Shown: positions 1 through 9,076, counted from the stretch's first letter. The stretch is DNA of 64,000 nucleotides from Actinomycetes bacterium (GCA_023428065.1 JAEYZI010000004.1:25004-89003); one strand, 5' to 3'. A program made the numbers and translations. Notes: generated by a model not told the origin, from the sequence alone.

Positions 1-228
1 GTCGCAGCGGACCACGGATGCCGAGGGCGGCCCCTCCGCGAGCCATTCGGCCATGCGCGCCACGGCATCCGGCGCCCCCTCGATCTCCGCCTCGACGGTG
101 CCGTCGGGGAGGTTGCGCACGTGGCCGACCAGGCCGAGGCGCTCCGCCTCGGACGCCGTCGCCCAGCGGAAGCCGACCCCCTGCACGACGCCCGCCACGA
201 CGACGCGGCGGCGTGTGAGTTGCGTCAT
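1..228 (-). CDS. acyP: Acylphosphatase (3' end beyond window)
   Basis: Small enzyme that hydrolyses acyl phosphates such as carbamoyl or acetyl phosphate in the cytoplasm. The 76 visible residues carry the family signature VQGVGFR at residues 15-21, with the phosphate-binding Arg21, and the catalytic Asn39 in VRNLPDG. The ATG start is followed by the basic stretch typical of the family. The C-terminal part, about 15-20 residues by comparison with the usual 90-residue length, lies beyond the left edge. It follows purA on the same strand after 30 nt, so the two may be cotranscribed. The family call is secure; the physiological substrate is unknown. Confidence 0.9.
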   Translation of the reverse strand, partial: MTQLTRRRVVVAGVVQGVGFRWATASEAERLGLVGHVRNLPDGTVEAEIEGAPDAVARMAEWLAEGPPSASVVRCD

Positions 229-258
229 GCCGTGAACCGTAGCGGCGCGGCGGCGCTC

Positions 259-1542
259 CTACAACAGGTCGTGGCGCACGACGATCGCGTCGCGGCCGGG
301 GCCGACGCCGATCGCCGACATGCGCGAGCCCGACATCTCCTCGAGCGCGAGCACGTACTCCTGAGCGGCGCGCGGCAGCTCCGAGAACTCCCGCACCCCG
401 GTGATGTCCTCCGACCAGCCGGGCAGCTCCTCGTAGATGGGCTTCGCGTGGTGGAAGTCGGACTGGTTGACGGGCATCTCGTCGAATCGCACCCCGTCGA
501 CGTCGTAGGCGACGCACACCGGGATGCGCTCGAGGCCCGTGAGCACGTCGAGCTTCGTGAGCACGAAGTCGGTGACGCCGTTGATCCGCGCCGCGTAGCG
601 CGCGATGGGCGCGTCGTACCACCCCGTGCGCCGCGGGCGGCCCGTCGTGGTGCCGAACTCGAAGCCCGCGGAGCGCAGGAACTCGCCCGACTCGTCGAAC
701 AGCTCGGTGGGGAAGGGGCCCGAGCCGACGCGCGTCGTGTAGGCCTTGACGACCGCGATGACGCGATCGAAGCGGTTGGGCGCGACGCCCGAGCCGGTCG
801 CGGCCCCGCCGGAGGTCGCGTTCGACGACGTGACGAACGGGTAGGTGCCGTGGTCGACGTCGAGCATCGTGGCCTGCCCGCCCTCGAAGAGCACGGTCTT
901 GCCTTCGTCGAGCGCCCGGTTGAGCACGAGGCTCGTGTCGGCCACCATGGGCCGCAGCCGCTCGACGTACGACAGCAGGTCGTCGACGACCTCGTCGGCC
1001 GAGATCGCGCGCCGGTTGTAGATCTTCACGAGCAGGTGGTTCTTCTGGTCGAGGGCGCCCTCGACCTTCTGGCGCAGGATGTTCTCGTCGAAGAGGTCCT
1101 GGATCCGGATGCCGACACGGTTGATCTTGTCGGCGTACGCGGGCCCGATGCCGCGCCCTGTGGTGCCGATCTGCCGCTTGCCGAGGAAGCGCTCGGTGAC
1201 CTTGTCCATCGTGCGGTGGTACTGCGTGATGACGTGGGCGTTCGCCGACACGAGCAGCCGCGACACGTCGACGCCGCGCGCGCTGAGCGCCTCGAGCTCG
1301 CTGAAGAGCACCTCGATGTCGACGACGACGCCGTTCGCGATGACGGGCACGACGCCGGGGCTCAGGATGCCGGAGGGCAGCAGGTGGAGCGCGTACTTCT
1401 GGTCGCCCACGACGACGGTGTGACCGGCGTTGTTGCCGCCGTTGAACTTGACGACGAAGTCGACGCGGTCGCCGAGGAGGTCGGTCGCCTTGCCCTTGCC
1501 TTCATCGCCCCACTGGGCGCCGACGAGCACGATCGCGGGCAT
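259..1542 (-). CDS. purA: Adenylosuccinate synthetase
   Basis: Joins IMP and aspartate with GTP hydrolysis to make adenylosuccinate, the first committed step from IMP to AMP, in the cytoplasm. The 427 residues match the usual length. The N-terminal GDEGKGK loop (residues 12-18) contains the catalytic Asp13, and NAGHTVV supplies His41. GTTGRGIGPAY follows near residue 130, and the C-terminal region has the guanine-binding TKLDVL stretch. The ATG is preceded by a GGGAGAAG ribosome site and, about 30 nt upstream, a TAGGCT box on the minus strand, so it probably has its own promoter. No anomaly seen. Confidence 0.97.
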   Translation of the reverse strand: MPAIVLVGAQWGDEGKGKATDLLGDRVDFVVKFNGGNNAGHTVVVGDQKYALHLLPSGILSPGVVPVIANGVVVDIEVLFSELEALSARGVDVSRLLVSANAHVITQYHRTMDKVTERFLGKRQIGTTGRGIGPAYADKINRVGIRIQDLFDENILRQKVEGALDQKNHLLVKIYNRRAISADEVVDDLLSYVERLRPMVADTSLVLNRALDEGKTVLFEGGQATMLDVDHGTYPFVTSSNATSGGAATGSGVAPNRFDRVIAVVKAYTTRVGSGPFPTELFDESGEFLRSAGFEFGTTTGRPRRTGWYDAPIARYAARINGVTDFVLTKLDVLTGLERIPVCVAYDVDGVRFDEMPVNQSDFHHAKPIYEELPGWSEDITGVREFSELPRAAQEYVLALEEMSGSRMSAIGVGPGRDAIVVRHDLL

Positions 1543-1609
1543 AGCTCTTCTCCCTTGGGTCGTTGGGGATTACACCCCAGCCTATCGACCCCGGCCGGGA
1601 ACGGGGCAG

Positions 1610-1638
1610 CGCGGGGTCACCCCACAGGTCACCCCGCG
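1610..1638 (-). terminator. Hairpin at the 3' end of the large surface-protein gene
   Basis: An 8-bp perfect inverted repeat, CGCGGGGT (1610-1617) against ACCCCGCG (1631-1638), encloses a 13-nt loop. It overlaps the stop codon (1629-1631) of the upstream minus-strand gene and precedes purA. There is no clear U-tract, which is common for terminators in very G+C-rich actinobacteria. Assignment is by position and symmetry only. Confidence 0.45.
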
Positions 1639-4600
1639 GCGCGACGACGCCGCGCCCCGAGCAGCACGAGCGCGAGCCCCGCGAACACGGCGGCGGCCGC
1701 CGCGAGCCCGGGCACCGCGACCGCGGCCCCCGTCATCGGGAGCGGGGCGGCGGCCACCGTCACCGAGACGGTCGCCACGTCGCACACGGGCGTCGGCCGC
1801 GAATCGTCGCAGCGCTCGTACTCGAAGGTGTCGTCGCCCGAGTAGCCCTCACGCGGCGTGTAGCGCACGGTGCCGTCGTCGAGCACCTCGACGGTGCCGT
1901 GCCGCGGCGTGGCCACGATCACCGGGGCGCCGAGCGGGCGGCCGGTCGCGGAGGTGTCGTTGCGCGCGACGTCGATCACCACCGGCTCGCCGTAGCCCGC
2001 GCGCACCGCGTCGTCGACCGCCGTCACGACGTTGACGCCGACACCGACCCGCACGGTGGCTTCGGTGCACTGCGTCGGCACCGACTCGTCGCATACGACG
2101 AAGGTGAACTGGTCGGTGCCCGAGTAGCCGTCGCCGGGCGTGTAGACGAATTCGCCCGTCTCGGGGTCGTAGTCGACCTCGCCCTCGACCGGGTCGACCG
2201 TCACGAGCACCGTGCTCGGGTCGAGCGGGGCGCCACGCGGGGTGAGCACGTCGTCGAGGTCGATCGGGAGCGGCTCGTCCTGCCCGGCCTCGGCCCCTCC
2301 GACGCCGAGCGCGGGGCCCTCGTCGAAGACGTTCCGAACCGTGACCGTCACGGTCGCCGTGTCGCAGACGGGCTCGGGGTGCGAGGTGTCGCACACCTCG
2401 TACTCGAAGTCGTCCTCGCCGCTGAAGCCGGCCTCCGGCGTGTACAGGACCAGGCCGGACTCGTTGACGGTCGCCGTGCCGTGCAACGGGTCTCTCGCCA
2501 CCGTGGGGAACGCGAGCGGCTGGCCGGATGCCGAGGTGTCGTCGGCGCGCACGTCGACGGTCACCGATTCGTCGACATCCGTCTCCGCGGCGTCGGCACC
2601 CGCGGCGACGGAGTTCTCCGACACCTCGACCGCGATCGTGACGGTCGTGCACTCGCCGTTCGCGTCGCACAGCTCGAGTTCGAACTCGTCGGTGCCCGCG
2701 TAGCCCGTCTCGGGCGTGTAGGTGACTCCCGTGTCGGGGTCGAACGAGAGCGTGCCGTGCGCGGGGGCGTCGGTCACCGTGATCTCGTCGGGCTCGACGG
2801 GAAGGCCCAGGGTCGTCACGATGTCGTCGAGCGCGATCTCGGCGGGCGTGTTGTGCGGCGTCGCGACGCCGTCGAGGGCGGGGCCGGCGACGAAGACGTT
2901 GGTCACGGTGATGATGACCGTCGCCGTGTCGCACACGGGCTCGGGGTGCGAGGTGTCGCACACCTGGTACTCGAGCTCGTCCTCTCCCGAGAATCCGGCG
3001 TCGGGCACATAGCGGATCTGTCCGTCGTCGTCGACCGTGGGGGTGCCGTGCGTGGGATCGGAGACGATGGTCGGGTTCGCGAGTTCCTGGCCGGACGCCG
3101 ACTCGTCGTCGTCCGTGACGGGGAACACGCGGGTCTCACCCGCGGGCGTGGAGACCGAGTCGTCGGTCGCCCTCACGGTGTTCTCGAGCACCGTGATGAC
3201 GATCGTGACCGACGTGCAGTCGCCGTTGACGTCGCACACCTCGACCTCGATCACGTCGGTGCCCGCGTAACCCGCGTCGGGGGTGTACGTGATCTCGCCC
3301 GTGTCAGGGTCGACCTCGGGTTCGCCGTGGGTCGCATCTCGCGTGACCGTCACCGACTCGGGGTCCAGAGGTGCGCCCGCCGCCGTGACGATGTCATCGA
3401 GCGGGATGGTCACGTCCGCGTTGTGAGGCGTCGTGACGCCCTCGATCGCCGCATCCCCGGCGGTGAATGCATTCGCGACATCGACCGTCACGGTCGCGGA
3501 GTCGCACACCGGGGTCGGCGTCGAGGTGTCGCACACGCGGTACGTGAACGTGTCCTCGCCCGAGAAGCCCGCGGCAGGCGTGTAGACGATGACGCCGTCG
3601 TCGCCGGGCACGGCGGTGCCGTGCGCGGCGCCCGTCACGATGACCGGGTCGCCCAGGGGTTGCCCGGATGCGCTCGTGTCGTTCTCGGTCACGTCGATAT
3701 CGACCGGCTTGCCATACTCGGTTTCCGGCGTGTCCGCCCCCGCCGCGACGGTGTTGCGGCTGACCTCGACGGAGATCGTGACGGTCGTGCACTCGCCGTT
3801 CGCGTCGCACAGCTCGAGTTCGAACTCGTCGGTGCCCGCGTAGCCCGTCTCGGGCGTGTAGGTGACGCCCGTGTCGGGATCGAACGAGAGCTTGCCGTGC
3901 GCGGGGGCGTCGGTCTCGGTGATCCCGCCGCCGGCGATGGGCAGACCGTCCGTCGTGACGATGTCGTCGAGCGCGATCTCGGCGGGCGTGTTGTGCGGGG
4001 TGGTGACGCCGTCGCGGGCCGCCTTCCCCGGCGTGAAGACGTTCGCGACCTCGACCTCGACGACGGCCGTGTCGCACACGGGGGTCGGCGTCGAGGTGTC
4101 GCACACCCGATAGGCGAACTCGTCGACGCCCGAGAAACCGGCGTCCGGCGTGTAGGTGATGCGACCGTCCGCCCCCACCGAGGTCTCGCCGTGGAGAGGC
4201 TCCGTCACGACCTCCGGCGCCGCGAAGCTCTGCCCGGATGCCGAGACATCGTTGACGCGGACGTCGACGGGGTCCGTCGGCTCGCCCGCATCCGTCGACA
4301 CCGTCTCACCCGTGGCGGTGACGGTGTTGGGCTGCACGGTGACGGCGATCGTCACGACCGTGCAGTCGCCGTTGCCGTCGCACAGCTCGACCGAGAAGGA
4401 GTCCGACCCCGCGTACCCGCCGGTGGGGGTGTAGGTGACGGCGCCGGTCGTCGCGTCGACGTTCGTGGTGCCGTGCGCGGGCCCCGACTCGACGGACACG
4501 CCCGACGCCGTGAGCGCGGCGCCGGATGCCGTCGCGAGCTCGGCGAGCGCGATCGACTTCGCCGTGCGGTGCGGTGTCACGACGCCGTCCTCGGCGGCGG

Positions 4601-6353
4601 ACCCGTCGGAGAACACGTTGCGCACGACGACCGTGACCGTCTCCGTCACGGTGAGGCCGTCGGGGTCGACGAGGGTGTACGTGTAGCTCGCGGTGCCCGA
4701 GAACCCGCCCGCGGGCGTGAACACGACGTCGTCGTCGACGATCGCCACGGAGCCGTTCACGGGCGACCCGACCGTCTCGAGGGTGAGCTCGGTTCCGGAG
4801 CCGAGGGCGACGAGGTCGGCGACGGGGATCGACACCGGCACCCCGACCGTCGTCTCGAGGGTCTCGGGCTCGGCGAGCGGCAGCACCCGGATGTTCACGG
4901 TCACCACGCCGCCGTCGACCGAGTAGCTGAAGGAGTCGAGGCCGGAGTACCCGGCAGGCGGTGTGTACACGAAGCGGTCGCCGTCGCGCGTGATCCGTCC
5001 GCCTTCGGCCGTGAACTCGGGCCACGAGGTCGCATCCGGGTCGGTGACGGCGGTCGGGCGGTCGACGGTCGTCGCGACGACGACCTCCGTGTCCTGGGAG
5101 GCCGAGCTCGGGGGGCCCTCGTTGCCGACGACCGTGGCGCGGTTGGTGATCGGGCCCGTCGTGTCGGGCGCCGTCGCGGTGACGTAGACGGTCGCCGTCT
5201 CGTCCACGTCGAGCCGACCGCCGTTGCACGTGGCGCGCGTCTTCGCCTCGTTGAGCTGGCAGGCGGTCTGCGTGCTCGTCACCTGCACGTCTCGCAGGCC
5301 GCTCGGAAGCACATCCGTGAGCACGAAGCCCGAGGTGATGCCGGGGCCCTCGTTCGTGACGGTGATCTCCCACGTGATCGTGCCGCCGACGACGACCGTC
5401 GCGGGGCCGGTCTTCTCGACGTCGAGGATCGACGGGAGCGCCGTGCTGCAGTTGGTGGCGTTGCTGCGGGCGTTGTCGGGCGCGGCGACGCGGCTCACGA
5501 GCTCGAAGGTGGGGCTCGCCGAGCGCGGGTTGGCCACCGACACCTGGTACATGTAGCCGTTCGTGCCGATGAAGGCGAGGTTGCCGTTCGTGAGCGTGAA
5601 CGCCGAGCCGTAGGAGTTCGTCGGGATGACGCTCTCGGGCACGGTGAAGGCGGTCACCTTCCCGGCGCCACCGCCGAGCACGTTGTTGATGTCGATGCGG
5701 TAGATGGTGCGGCTCTGGTTGTAGTTCGGCGCCCAGAGCAGCCCGTCCATGAAGGTGATGTCGGCGAAGCGCGCGCTCGTCGAGAGGGTCACCGAGGTGC
5801 GCACCGGTCGCGTGCCGCCTGTGCCCGTCGTCGCGGCGAGCCCGGTGATCTTGTGGATCGTGGTCGTGCCGGCGTTACCGGAGGCCACGTAGTACGTGCC
5901 GCTCGCGTCGAACTCGCCCGAATCCCACAGCGTCGACATCCCCGTGTTCCCGAGCGCGGGGTTCGACTCGCCGAGCGCCGTCATGGTGCCGTTGCGGTCG
6001 ATCCGCACGAGCTGGCCGTTGACCCCGCTGCCGTAGCGGGTTCCGTAGAGGTACTCGTCGACCGGGTTGAACGCGAGGGCGTTGTAGAGCGACGTCGTCT
6101 GCCCGCCCGAGATCGGGTCCCAGACCGAGTCGCCGTCCGCGTCGTAGCTCCCCGTGTAGAGGCGCACCGTACTGGAGCTCTCGCTCTGCGCGAAGAAGCG
6201 CGGCACGCTGCAGTCGAAGGCGGGGGCGGGGGCGGCATCCGCAGGGGCGGCGGGACCGGCCGTGACGGACAGCCCGGTGAAGCAGAGGGCGAGGGCGAGG
6301 GTCGCCGCGGCAGCGCTCCGGGCGCGCTGAAGGCGCGGCGAACGGGATGCCAT
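1629..6353 (-). CDS. Large repetitive LPXTG-type wall-anchored surface protein
   Basis: 1574 residues. An N-terminal signal peptide (about 1-40, ending near ADAAPAPA) is followed by a region of roughly 260 residues resembling the DUF6923-type propeller found at the front of bacterial adhesin-like proteins. A DUF11-like beta-sandwich comes next (about residues 310-425, starting VEKTGPA). Then come about five composite units of about 190 residues, each with a TPHNT..LDDIVT segment followed by a YTP-x-AGFSGED cadherin-like segment and a conserved CDTS-PVCDTATV pair of cysteines. The C-terminus has LPMTG (1538-1542), a hydrophobic helix and an RRRR tail, so sortase should anchor it to the wall. 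ATG with AGAGG ribosome site. The role is probably adhesion or envelope structure; no enzymatic motif seen. Confidence 0.85.
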   Translation of the reverse strand: MASRSPRLQRARSAAAATLALALCFTGLSVTAGPAAPADAAPAPAFDCSVPRFFAQSESSSTVRLYTGSYDADGDSVWDPISGGQTTSLYNALAFNPVDEYLYGTRYGSGVNGQLVRIDRNGTMTALGESNPALGNTGMSTLWDSGEFDASGTYYVASGNAGTTTIHKITGLAATTGTGGTRPVRTSVTLSTSARFADITFMDGLLWAPNYNQSRTIYRIDINNVLGGGAGKVTAFTVPESVIPTNSYGSAFTLTNGNLAFIGTNGYMYQVSVANPRSASPTFELVSRVAAPDNARSNATNCSTALPSILDVEKTGPATVVVGGTITWEITVTNEGPGITSGFVLTDVLPSGLRDVQVTSTQTACQLNEAKTRATCNGGRLDVDETATVYVTATAPDTTGPITNRATVVGNEGPPSSASQDTEVVVATTVDRPTAVTDPDATSWPEFTAEGGRITRDGDRFVYTPPAGYSGLDSFSYSVDGGVVTVNIRVLPLAEPETLETTVGVPVSIPVADLVALGSGTELTLETVGSPVNGSVAIVDDDVVFTPAGGFSGTASYTYTLVDPDGLTVTETVTVVVRNVFSDGSAAEDGVVTPHRTAKSIALAELATASGAALTASGVSVESGPAHGTTNVDATTGAVTYTPTGGYAGSDSFSVELCDGNGDCTVVTIAVTVQPNTVTATGETVSTDAGEPTDPVDVRVNDVSASGQSFAAPEVVTEPLHGETSVGADGRITYTPDAGFSGVDEFAYRVCDTSTPTPVCDTAVVEVEVANVFTPGKAARDGVTTPHNTPAEIALDDIVTTDGLPIAGGGITETDAPAHGKLSFDPDTGVTYTPETGYAGTDEFELELCDANGECTTVTISVEVSRNTVAAGADTPETEYGKPVDIDVTENDTSASGQPLGDPVIVTGAAHGTAVPGDDGVIVYTPAAGFSGEDTFTYRVCDTSTPTPVCDSATVTVDVANAFTAGDAAIEGVTTPHNADVTIPLDDIVTAAGAPLDPESVTVTRDATHGEPEVDPDTGEITYTPDAGYAGTDVIEVEVCDVNGDCTSVTIVITVLENTVRATDDSVSTPAGETRVFPVTDDDESASGQELANPTIVSDPTHGTPTVDDDGQIRYVPDAGFSGEDELEYQVCDTSHPEPVCDTATVIITVTNVFVAGPALDGVATPHNTPAEIALDDIVTTLGLPVEPDEITVTDAPAHGTLSFDPDTGVTYTPETGYAGTDEFELELCDANGECTTVTIAVEVSENSVAAGADAAETDVDESVTVDVRADDTSASGQPLAFPTVARDPLHGTATVNESGLVLYTPEAGFSGEDDFEYEVCDTSHPEPVCDTATVTVTVRNVFDEGPALGVGGAEAGQDEPLPIDLDDVLTPRGAPLDPSTVLVTVDPVEGEVDYDPETGEFVYTPGDGYSGTDQFTFVVCDESVPTQCTEATVRVGVGVNVVTAVDDAVRAGYGEPVVIDVARNDTSATGRPLGAPVIVATPRHGTVEVLDDGTVRYTPREGYSGDDTFEYERCDDSRPTPVCDVATVSVTVAAAPLPMTGAAVAVPGLAAAAAVFAGLALVLLGARRRRAAG
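1790..4620 (-). repeat. About five 570-bp coding tandem repeats
   Basis: The stalk of the large surface protein is built from DNA units of about 570 bp. The landmark coding for N-(V/A)-F recurs near 2328, 2898, 3468, 4038 and 4617, so three consecutive spacings are exactly 570 bp and one is slightly longer. Stretches at 2641-2775 and 3781-3915, two units apart, differ at only a few bases. This near identity at the DNA level shows recent duplication or gene conversion between alternate units and makes unit number likely to vary between strains. Confidence 0.85.
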
Positions 6354-6436
6354 GACGGGCCTCTCGAGGGTCGGGTTTCGAGATCATCGGCACCCGGACG
6401 GGTCACGGGCGCCGCACGCGCGCCGACGACGGGTCG

Positions 6437-6448
6437 GTGCAGGTGCAC
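6437..6448. promoter_or_regulatory. Palindrome upstream of the large surface-protein gene
   Basis: GTGCA-GG-TGCAC is a perfect 5+2+5 inverted repeat 84 bp before the surface-protein ATG (6353). It sits next to an AATAGT-like box read on the minus strand. The size and position suit an operator, but the binding protein is unknown and chance occurrence is possible. Confidence 0.3.
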
Positions 6449-6523
6449 TCGACTATTGCCGTAGCCGCACCCGCTGTCCACGGTCGCGCCCGAAAGGGCC
6501 CGCGGAGGGGGGTAGACGCCGCG

Positions 6524-7204
6524 TTACCCCGACCCGTAGGGCACGTGCTGCCGAACCCACTCGTGCATGACGACGGCGGCGGCCGCCGCCGCGTTGATGG
6601 AGCGCGTCGAGCCGAACTGGCGGATCTCGACGTGGGCGTCCGCGGCGGCGAGCGCCGCATCCGTGAGGCCCGGCCCCTCCTGGCCGAAGAGCAGCACGCA
6701 GCGCCGTGGCAGTTCGGCCGCCTCGACGGGAACAGCGCCCGCGGTGTTGTCGACCGCGATGATCGGCAGCGTGCGCTCGCGCGCCCAGGCGACGAGGTCG
6801 TCGACGCTCGGATGCTGGAGCACGTGCTGATAGCGGTCGGTCACCATCGCGCCGCGCCGGTTCCAGCGGCGGTTGCCGACGATGTGCACCGCCTCCGCGC
6901 CGAAGGCGTTCGCGCTGCGCACGATCGACCCGATGTTGAGGTCGTGCTGCCAGTTCTCGATCGCGACGTGGAAGGGATGGCGGCGCGCGTCGAGGTCGGC
7001 GACGATCGCCTCGATCCGCCAGTAGCGGTACCGGTCGACGACGTTGCGGGCGTCGCCCAGCTCGAGCAGCTCGGGGTCGTACCGGGGATCGTCCGGCCAC
7101 GCGGCACGGCCGCCGGGCCACGGCCCGACGCCGACGGGCGCGCGGTCGGCGCGGTCGTCGTCCGCGGCATCCTCTCGCGCATCCACCCGCCCATGCTCCC
7201 GCAC
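6524..7204 (-). CDS. SpoU/TrmH-family RNA 2'-O-methyltransferase
   Basis: SAM-dependent methyltransferase of the SPOUT class that methylates a ribose in rRNA or tRNA. The three SpoU motifs are visible: NIGSIVRSANAFGA, then LLFGQEGPGL, then STRSINAAAAAAVVMHEW near the C-terminus, which forms the trefoil knot that binds SAM. An open frame continues upstream to an ATG at 7249, but that start lies inside the hairpin at 7230-7259 that should end the previous transcript. I therefore prefer the GTG at 7204 (226 residues); a GTG at about 7186 is also possible. The first 50 residues are poorly conserved. The modified nucleotide cannot be told from sequence. Confidence 0.85.
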   Translation of the reverse strand: MREHGRVDAREDAADDDRADRAPVGVGPWPGGRAAWPDDPRYDPELLELGDARNVVDRYRYWRIEAIVADLDARRHPFHVAIENWQHDLNIGSIVRSANAFGAEAVHIVGNRRWNRRGAMVTDRYQHVLQHPSVDDLVAWARERTLPIIAVDNTAGAVPVEAAELPRRCVLLFGQEGPGLTDAALAAADAHVEIRQFGSTRSINAAAAAAVVMHEWVRQHVPYGSG

Positions 7205-7229
7205 GCGCGGGGATGTCGCACGCGACGAA

Positions 7230-7259
7230 GAGGGAGGCGGCCTCCACACCGCCTCCCTC
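7230..7259 (-). terminator. Strong hairpin after the LARTG-protein gene
   Basis: An 11-bp perfect inverted repeat, GAGGGAGGCGG (7230-7240) against CCGCCTCCCTC (7249-7259), encloses an 8-nt loop. It begins 17 nt past the stop codon of the minus-strand gene at 7277 and precedes the methyltransferase gene. No U-tract follows. It argues that the methyltransferase starts downstream of this point. Confidence 0.7.
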
Positions 7260-7276
7260 CCCTCATCCCGTCGGCG

Positions 7277-8362
7277 TCAGGAGCACGACCGCCTCCGACG
7301 GGTGAGCATGGCGGCCGCGGTGCCCACCGCGACGAGCCCGAGGCCGCCGATCAGCAGGGTCACGACGCCCGGGGAGTCCGCGCCCGTGCGGGCGAGGCTG
7401 CCGGGGGCGGATGTCGGAGCCGGCGGCGCGGCCGGAGCGTCGGACGGCGTCTCGCCCGGATCCCCGGAGCCCCCCGGCTCCATGTCTGCGGCGACGACGG
7501 TGTAGTGCAGTACGCGCGTGACGACGTTGCCCGCATCGTCGACGCCGCGCGCGGTCACGGTGTGCTCGCCCGGCTCGTCGGTCGGGAGCCATGCGCCCTC
7601 GTCGAACGCGCACACGTCGACGCCGGAGAGCTCGTCGCCGCACTCGGCGCTCAGCGCACGCTCGAACCACTGGGGGAACACGCCCCCGTCGACGCCCTCC
7701 GGGTAGGAGATGTCGGGGGCGGTGAGGTCGAGGTTCACCCAGTGACGTCGCTGCGTCGAGATGCCCATGTCGCTGTCGTAGGCGATGTACTCGAGCAGGA
7801 AGCGGCCCTCCTCCTCGAACGGCACGGCGGCCTCGGATCCCGGGACGATCTGCCACTCCCCGCCGTCGATGCGGTACCGGATCTCGCGGATCGGCAGCTC
7901 GTCGTCGCGCCACGCGCGGATCGTGGCGGCGAGAGGTGCGTTGTACCAGCCGTTGAACGACGGACGGTTGCCGTCGAAGACCACCTGGATTCCCTGGATC
8001 TCGGCGACCTGCGCCCACACCTCGAGCGACGCCTCCTTCTCCAGACCCGCCCCGTTGACGCCCGTCACACGGAAGACGTTGGGACCGTCGACGTCGAGGC
8101 GCACGGTGTCGCCCGACGAGTAGCCGTGCGACTCGGTGCAGTTCACGATGCCCGACTCCGGGTCCTCGCACGAGAACTCGAGCGTGAACTCCGCCCCGAG
8201 CTCGTAGACTCCGCCGGGCTCGAGGCCGCCGACCCGCACGACAGGCGGCGTCACGTCGGCGTCGTCGCCCGCGTCGGCCGCGACGGCAGCGGCAGAGGAG
8301 CCGCCGACGAGCGCGAGGCCCACGAGGCCCGCGAGCGCCGTGCGAGGCATCCCGCGCATCAT
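7277..8362 (-). CDS. Secreted Ig-like protein with LARTG (LAXTG) sorting signal
   Basis: 361 residues. A signal peptide (LAGLVGLALVGGSSAAAVAA) is followed by two or three beta-rich Ig-like segments of the kind attached to surface proteins, including DLTAPDISYPEGVDGG and TDEPGEHTVTARGVDDAGNVV. An Ala/Pro-rich linker leads to LARTG at 323-327, a hydrophobic helix and an RRRR tail. LAXTG is the motif preferred by actinobacterial class E sortases, so wall attachment is expected. The ATG at 8362 overlaps the stop of the upstream membrane-protein gene by 4 nt (ATGA), so the two are probably translationally coupled. Function unknown; no catalytic residues recognised. Confidence 0.75.
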   Translation of the reverse strand: MMRGMPRTALAGLVGLALVGGSSAAAVAADAGDDADVTPPVVRVGGLEPGGVYELGAEFTLEFSCEDPESGIVNCTESHGYSSGDTVRLDVDGPNVFRVTGVNGAGLEKEASLEVWAQVAEIQGIQVVFDGNRPSFNGWYNAPLAATIRAWRDDELPIREIRYRIDGGEWQIVPGSEAAVPFEEEGRFLLEYIAYDSDMGISTQRRHWVNLDLTAPDISYPEGVDGGVFPQWFERALSAECGDELSGVDVCAFDEGAWLPTDEPGEHTVTARGVDDAGNVVTRVLHYTVVAADMEPGGSGDPGETPSDAPAAPPAPTSAPGSLARTGADSPGVVTLLIGGLGLVAVGTAAAMLTRRRRSCS

Positions 8363-8955
8363 GCGGTCACCTCGACCGCTCCGCCGCTCGGACGGATCGC
8401 GAGGGACAGGCCGTTGGCGATGAGCCCCGCGTAGAGGTACACGATGAACGGCGTCCACGCCGCTTCGGTGTCGCCGAGCAGCAGGACGAGCGGAAGCACG
8501 ACGACGGCCCAGCTCGCGGCGGCGATGGGCAGCACGCGCTGCGGTCCGCGCCAGGTGCCGCGCGCGAGCACGCCGAGCGCCACGAGGTACTGGGCGATGA
8601 GCGCGGCCATCGTGAACCCCAGTTCGAGGTCCCCGGAGATGAGCGCATCGCGCGTCACGGCGGTCAGCGTGTAGACGACCGTGACGAGGGCGGCGGTCGC
8701 GAACTGCAGACCCAGGAGGGCGCGGGAGGCGGCGCGGGTCAGCCACATCGCCGCGGTCAGCGCGAGCATCGCGAGGGGCACGGCGAGCGCCGACCACGAC
8801 ACGAGGTCGAGGGATCCCGGCCAGCGGGGCACGTACATGATCGCGATGGCGGCGTGGGCGCCGACGAGCAGAGCGGACCCGGCTCCGAGGGCGCGGATCA
8901 CGCCGCTCGGCGAGGGCGCGGACAGCGCCGCCGGCGCGGTGGTGGTGGTGGTCAT
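8359..8955 (-). CDS. Multipass membrane protein of unknown function
   Basis: 198 residues. After a Thr/Ala-rich start there are about six hydrophobic helices: ALGAGSALLVGAHAAIAIMY, then ALAVPLAMLALTAAMWL, then LLGLQFATAALVTVVYTL, then AALIAQYLVALGVL, then WAVVVLPLVLLLGD, then VYLYAGLIANGLSLAI. No family signature recognised. It is the first gene of a two-gene unit with the LARTG protein, whose start overlaps its stop. It is divergent from a histidine kinase across 158 bp, so the unit may be a target of that two-component system or share its stimulus; this is inference from position. Confidence 0.7.
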   Translation of the reverse strand: MTTTTTAPAALSAPSPSGVIRALGAGSALLVGAHAAIAIMYVPRWPGSLDLVSWSALAVPLAMLALTAAMWLTRAASRALLGLQFATAALVTVVYTLTAVTRDALISGDLELGFTMAALIAQYLVALGVLARGTWRGPQRVLPIAAASWAVVVLPLVLLLGDTEAAWTPFIVYLYAGLIANGLSLAIRPSGGAVEVTA

Positions 8956-9057
8956 GTCATTTCCTTGTGTCAGTCGGCCGGCTTCTCCGGCATCTCGACA
9001 CTCCCGGGGGGCCGTCCCGGATGCGAAGGGCCCCCGTCATGAACTCGCCCGCGAGGT

Positions 9058-9076
9058 GTCCCGGTCGATTCGGGAC
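9058..9076. promoter_or_regulatory. Inverted repeat between the kinase gene and its divergent neighbour
   Basis: GTCCCG (9058-9063) and CGGGAC (9071-9076) form a perfect 6+7+6 inverted repeat 38 bp before the kinase start. It lies in the divergent region shared with the membrane-protein gene. Spacing suits a dimeric regulator such as the NarL-type protein encoded downstream. No experimental support. Confidence 0.35.

Noticed and set aside
1563..6464. A 1633-residue open frame antisense to the surface-protein gene
   Set aside because: It is Arg/Gly/His-rich, has no domains, and mirrors the repeats of the real minus-strand gene. Long antisense frames are common at this G+C content.
7205..7249. 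Upstream ATG start for the SpoU-type methyltransferase
   Set aside because: It would lie inside the 11-bp hairpin that ends the upstream transcript. The GTG at 7204 is preferred.
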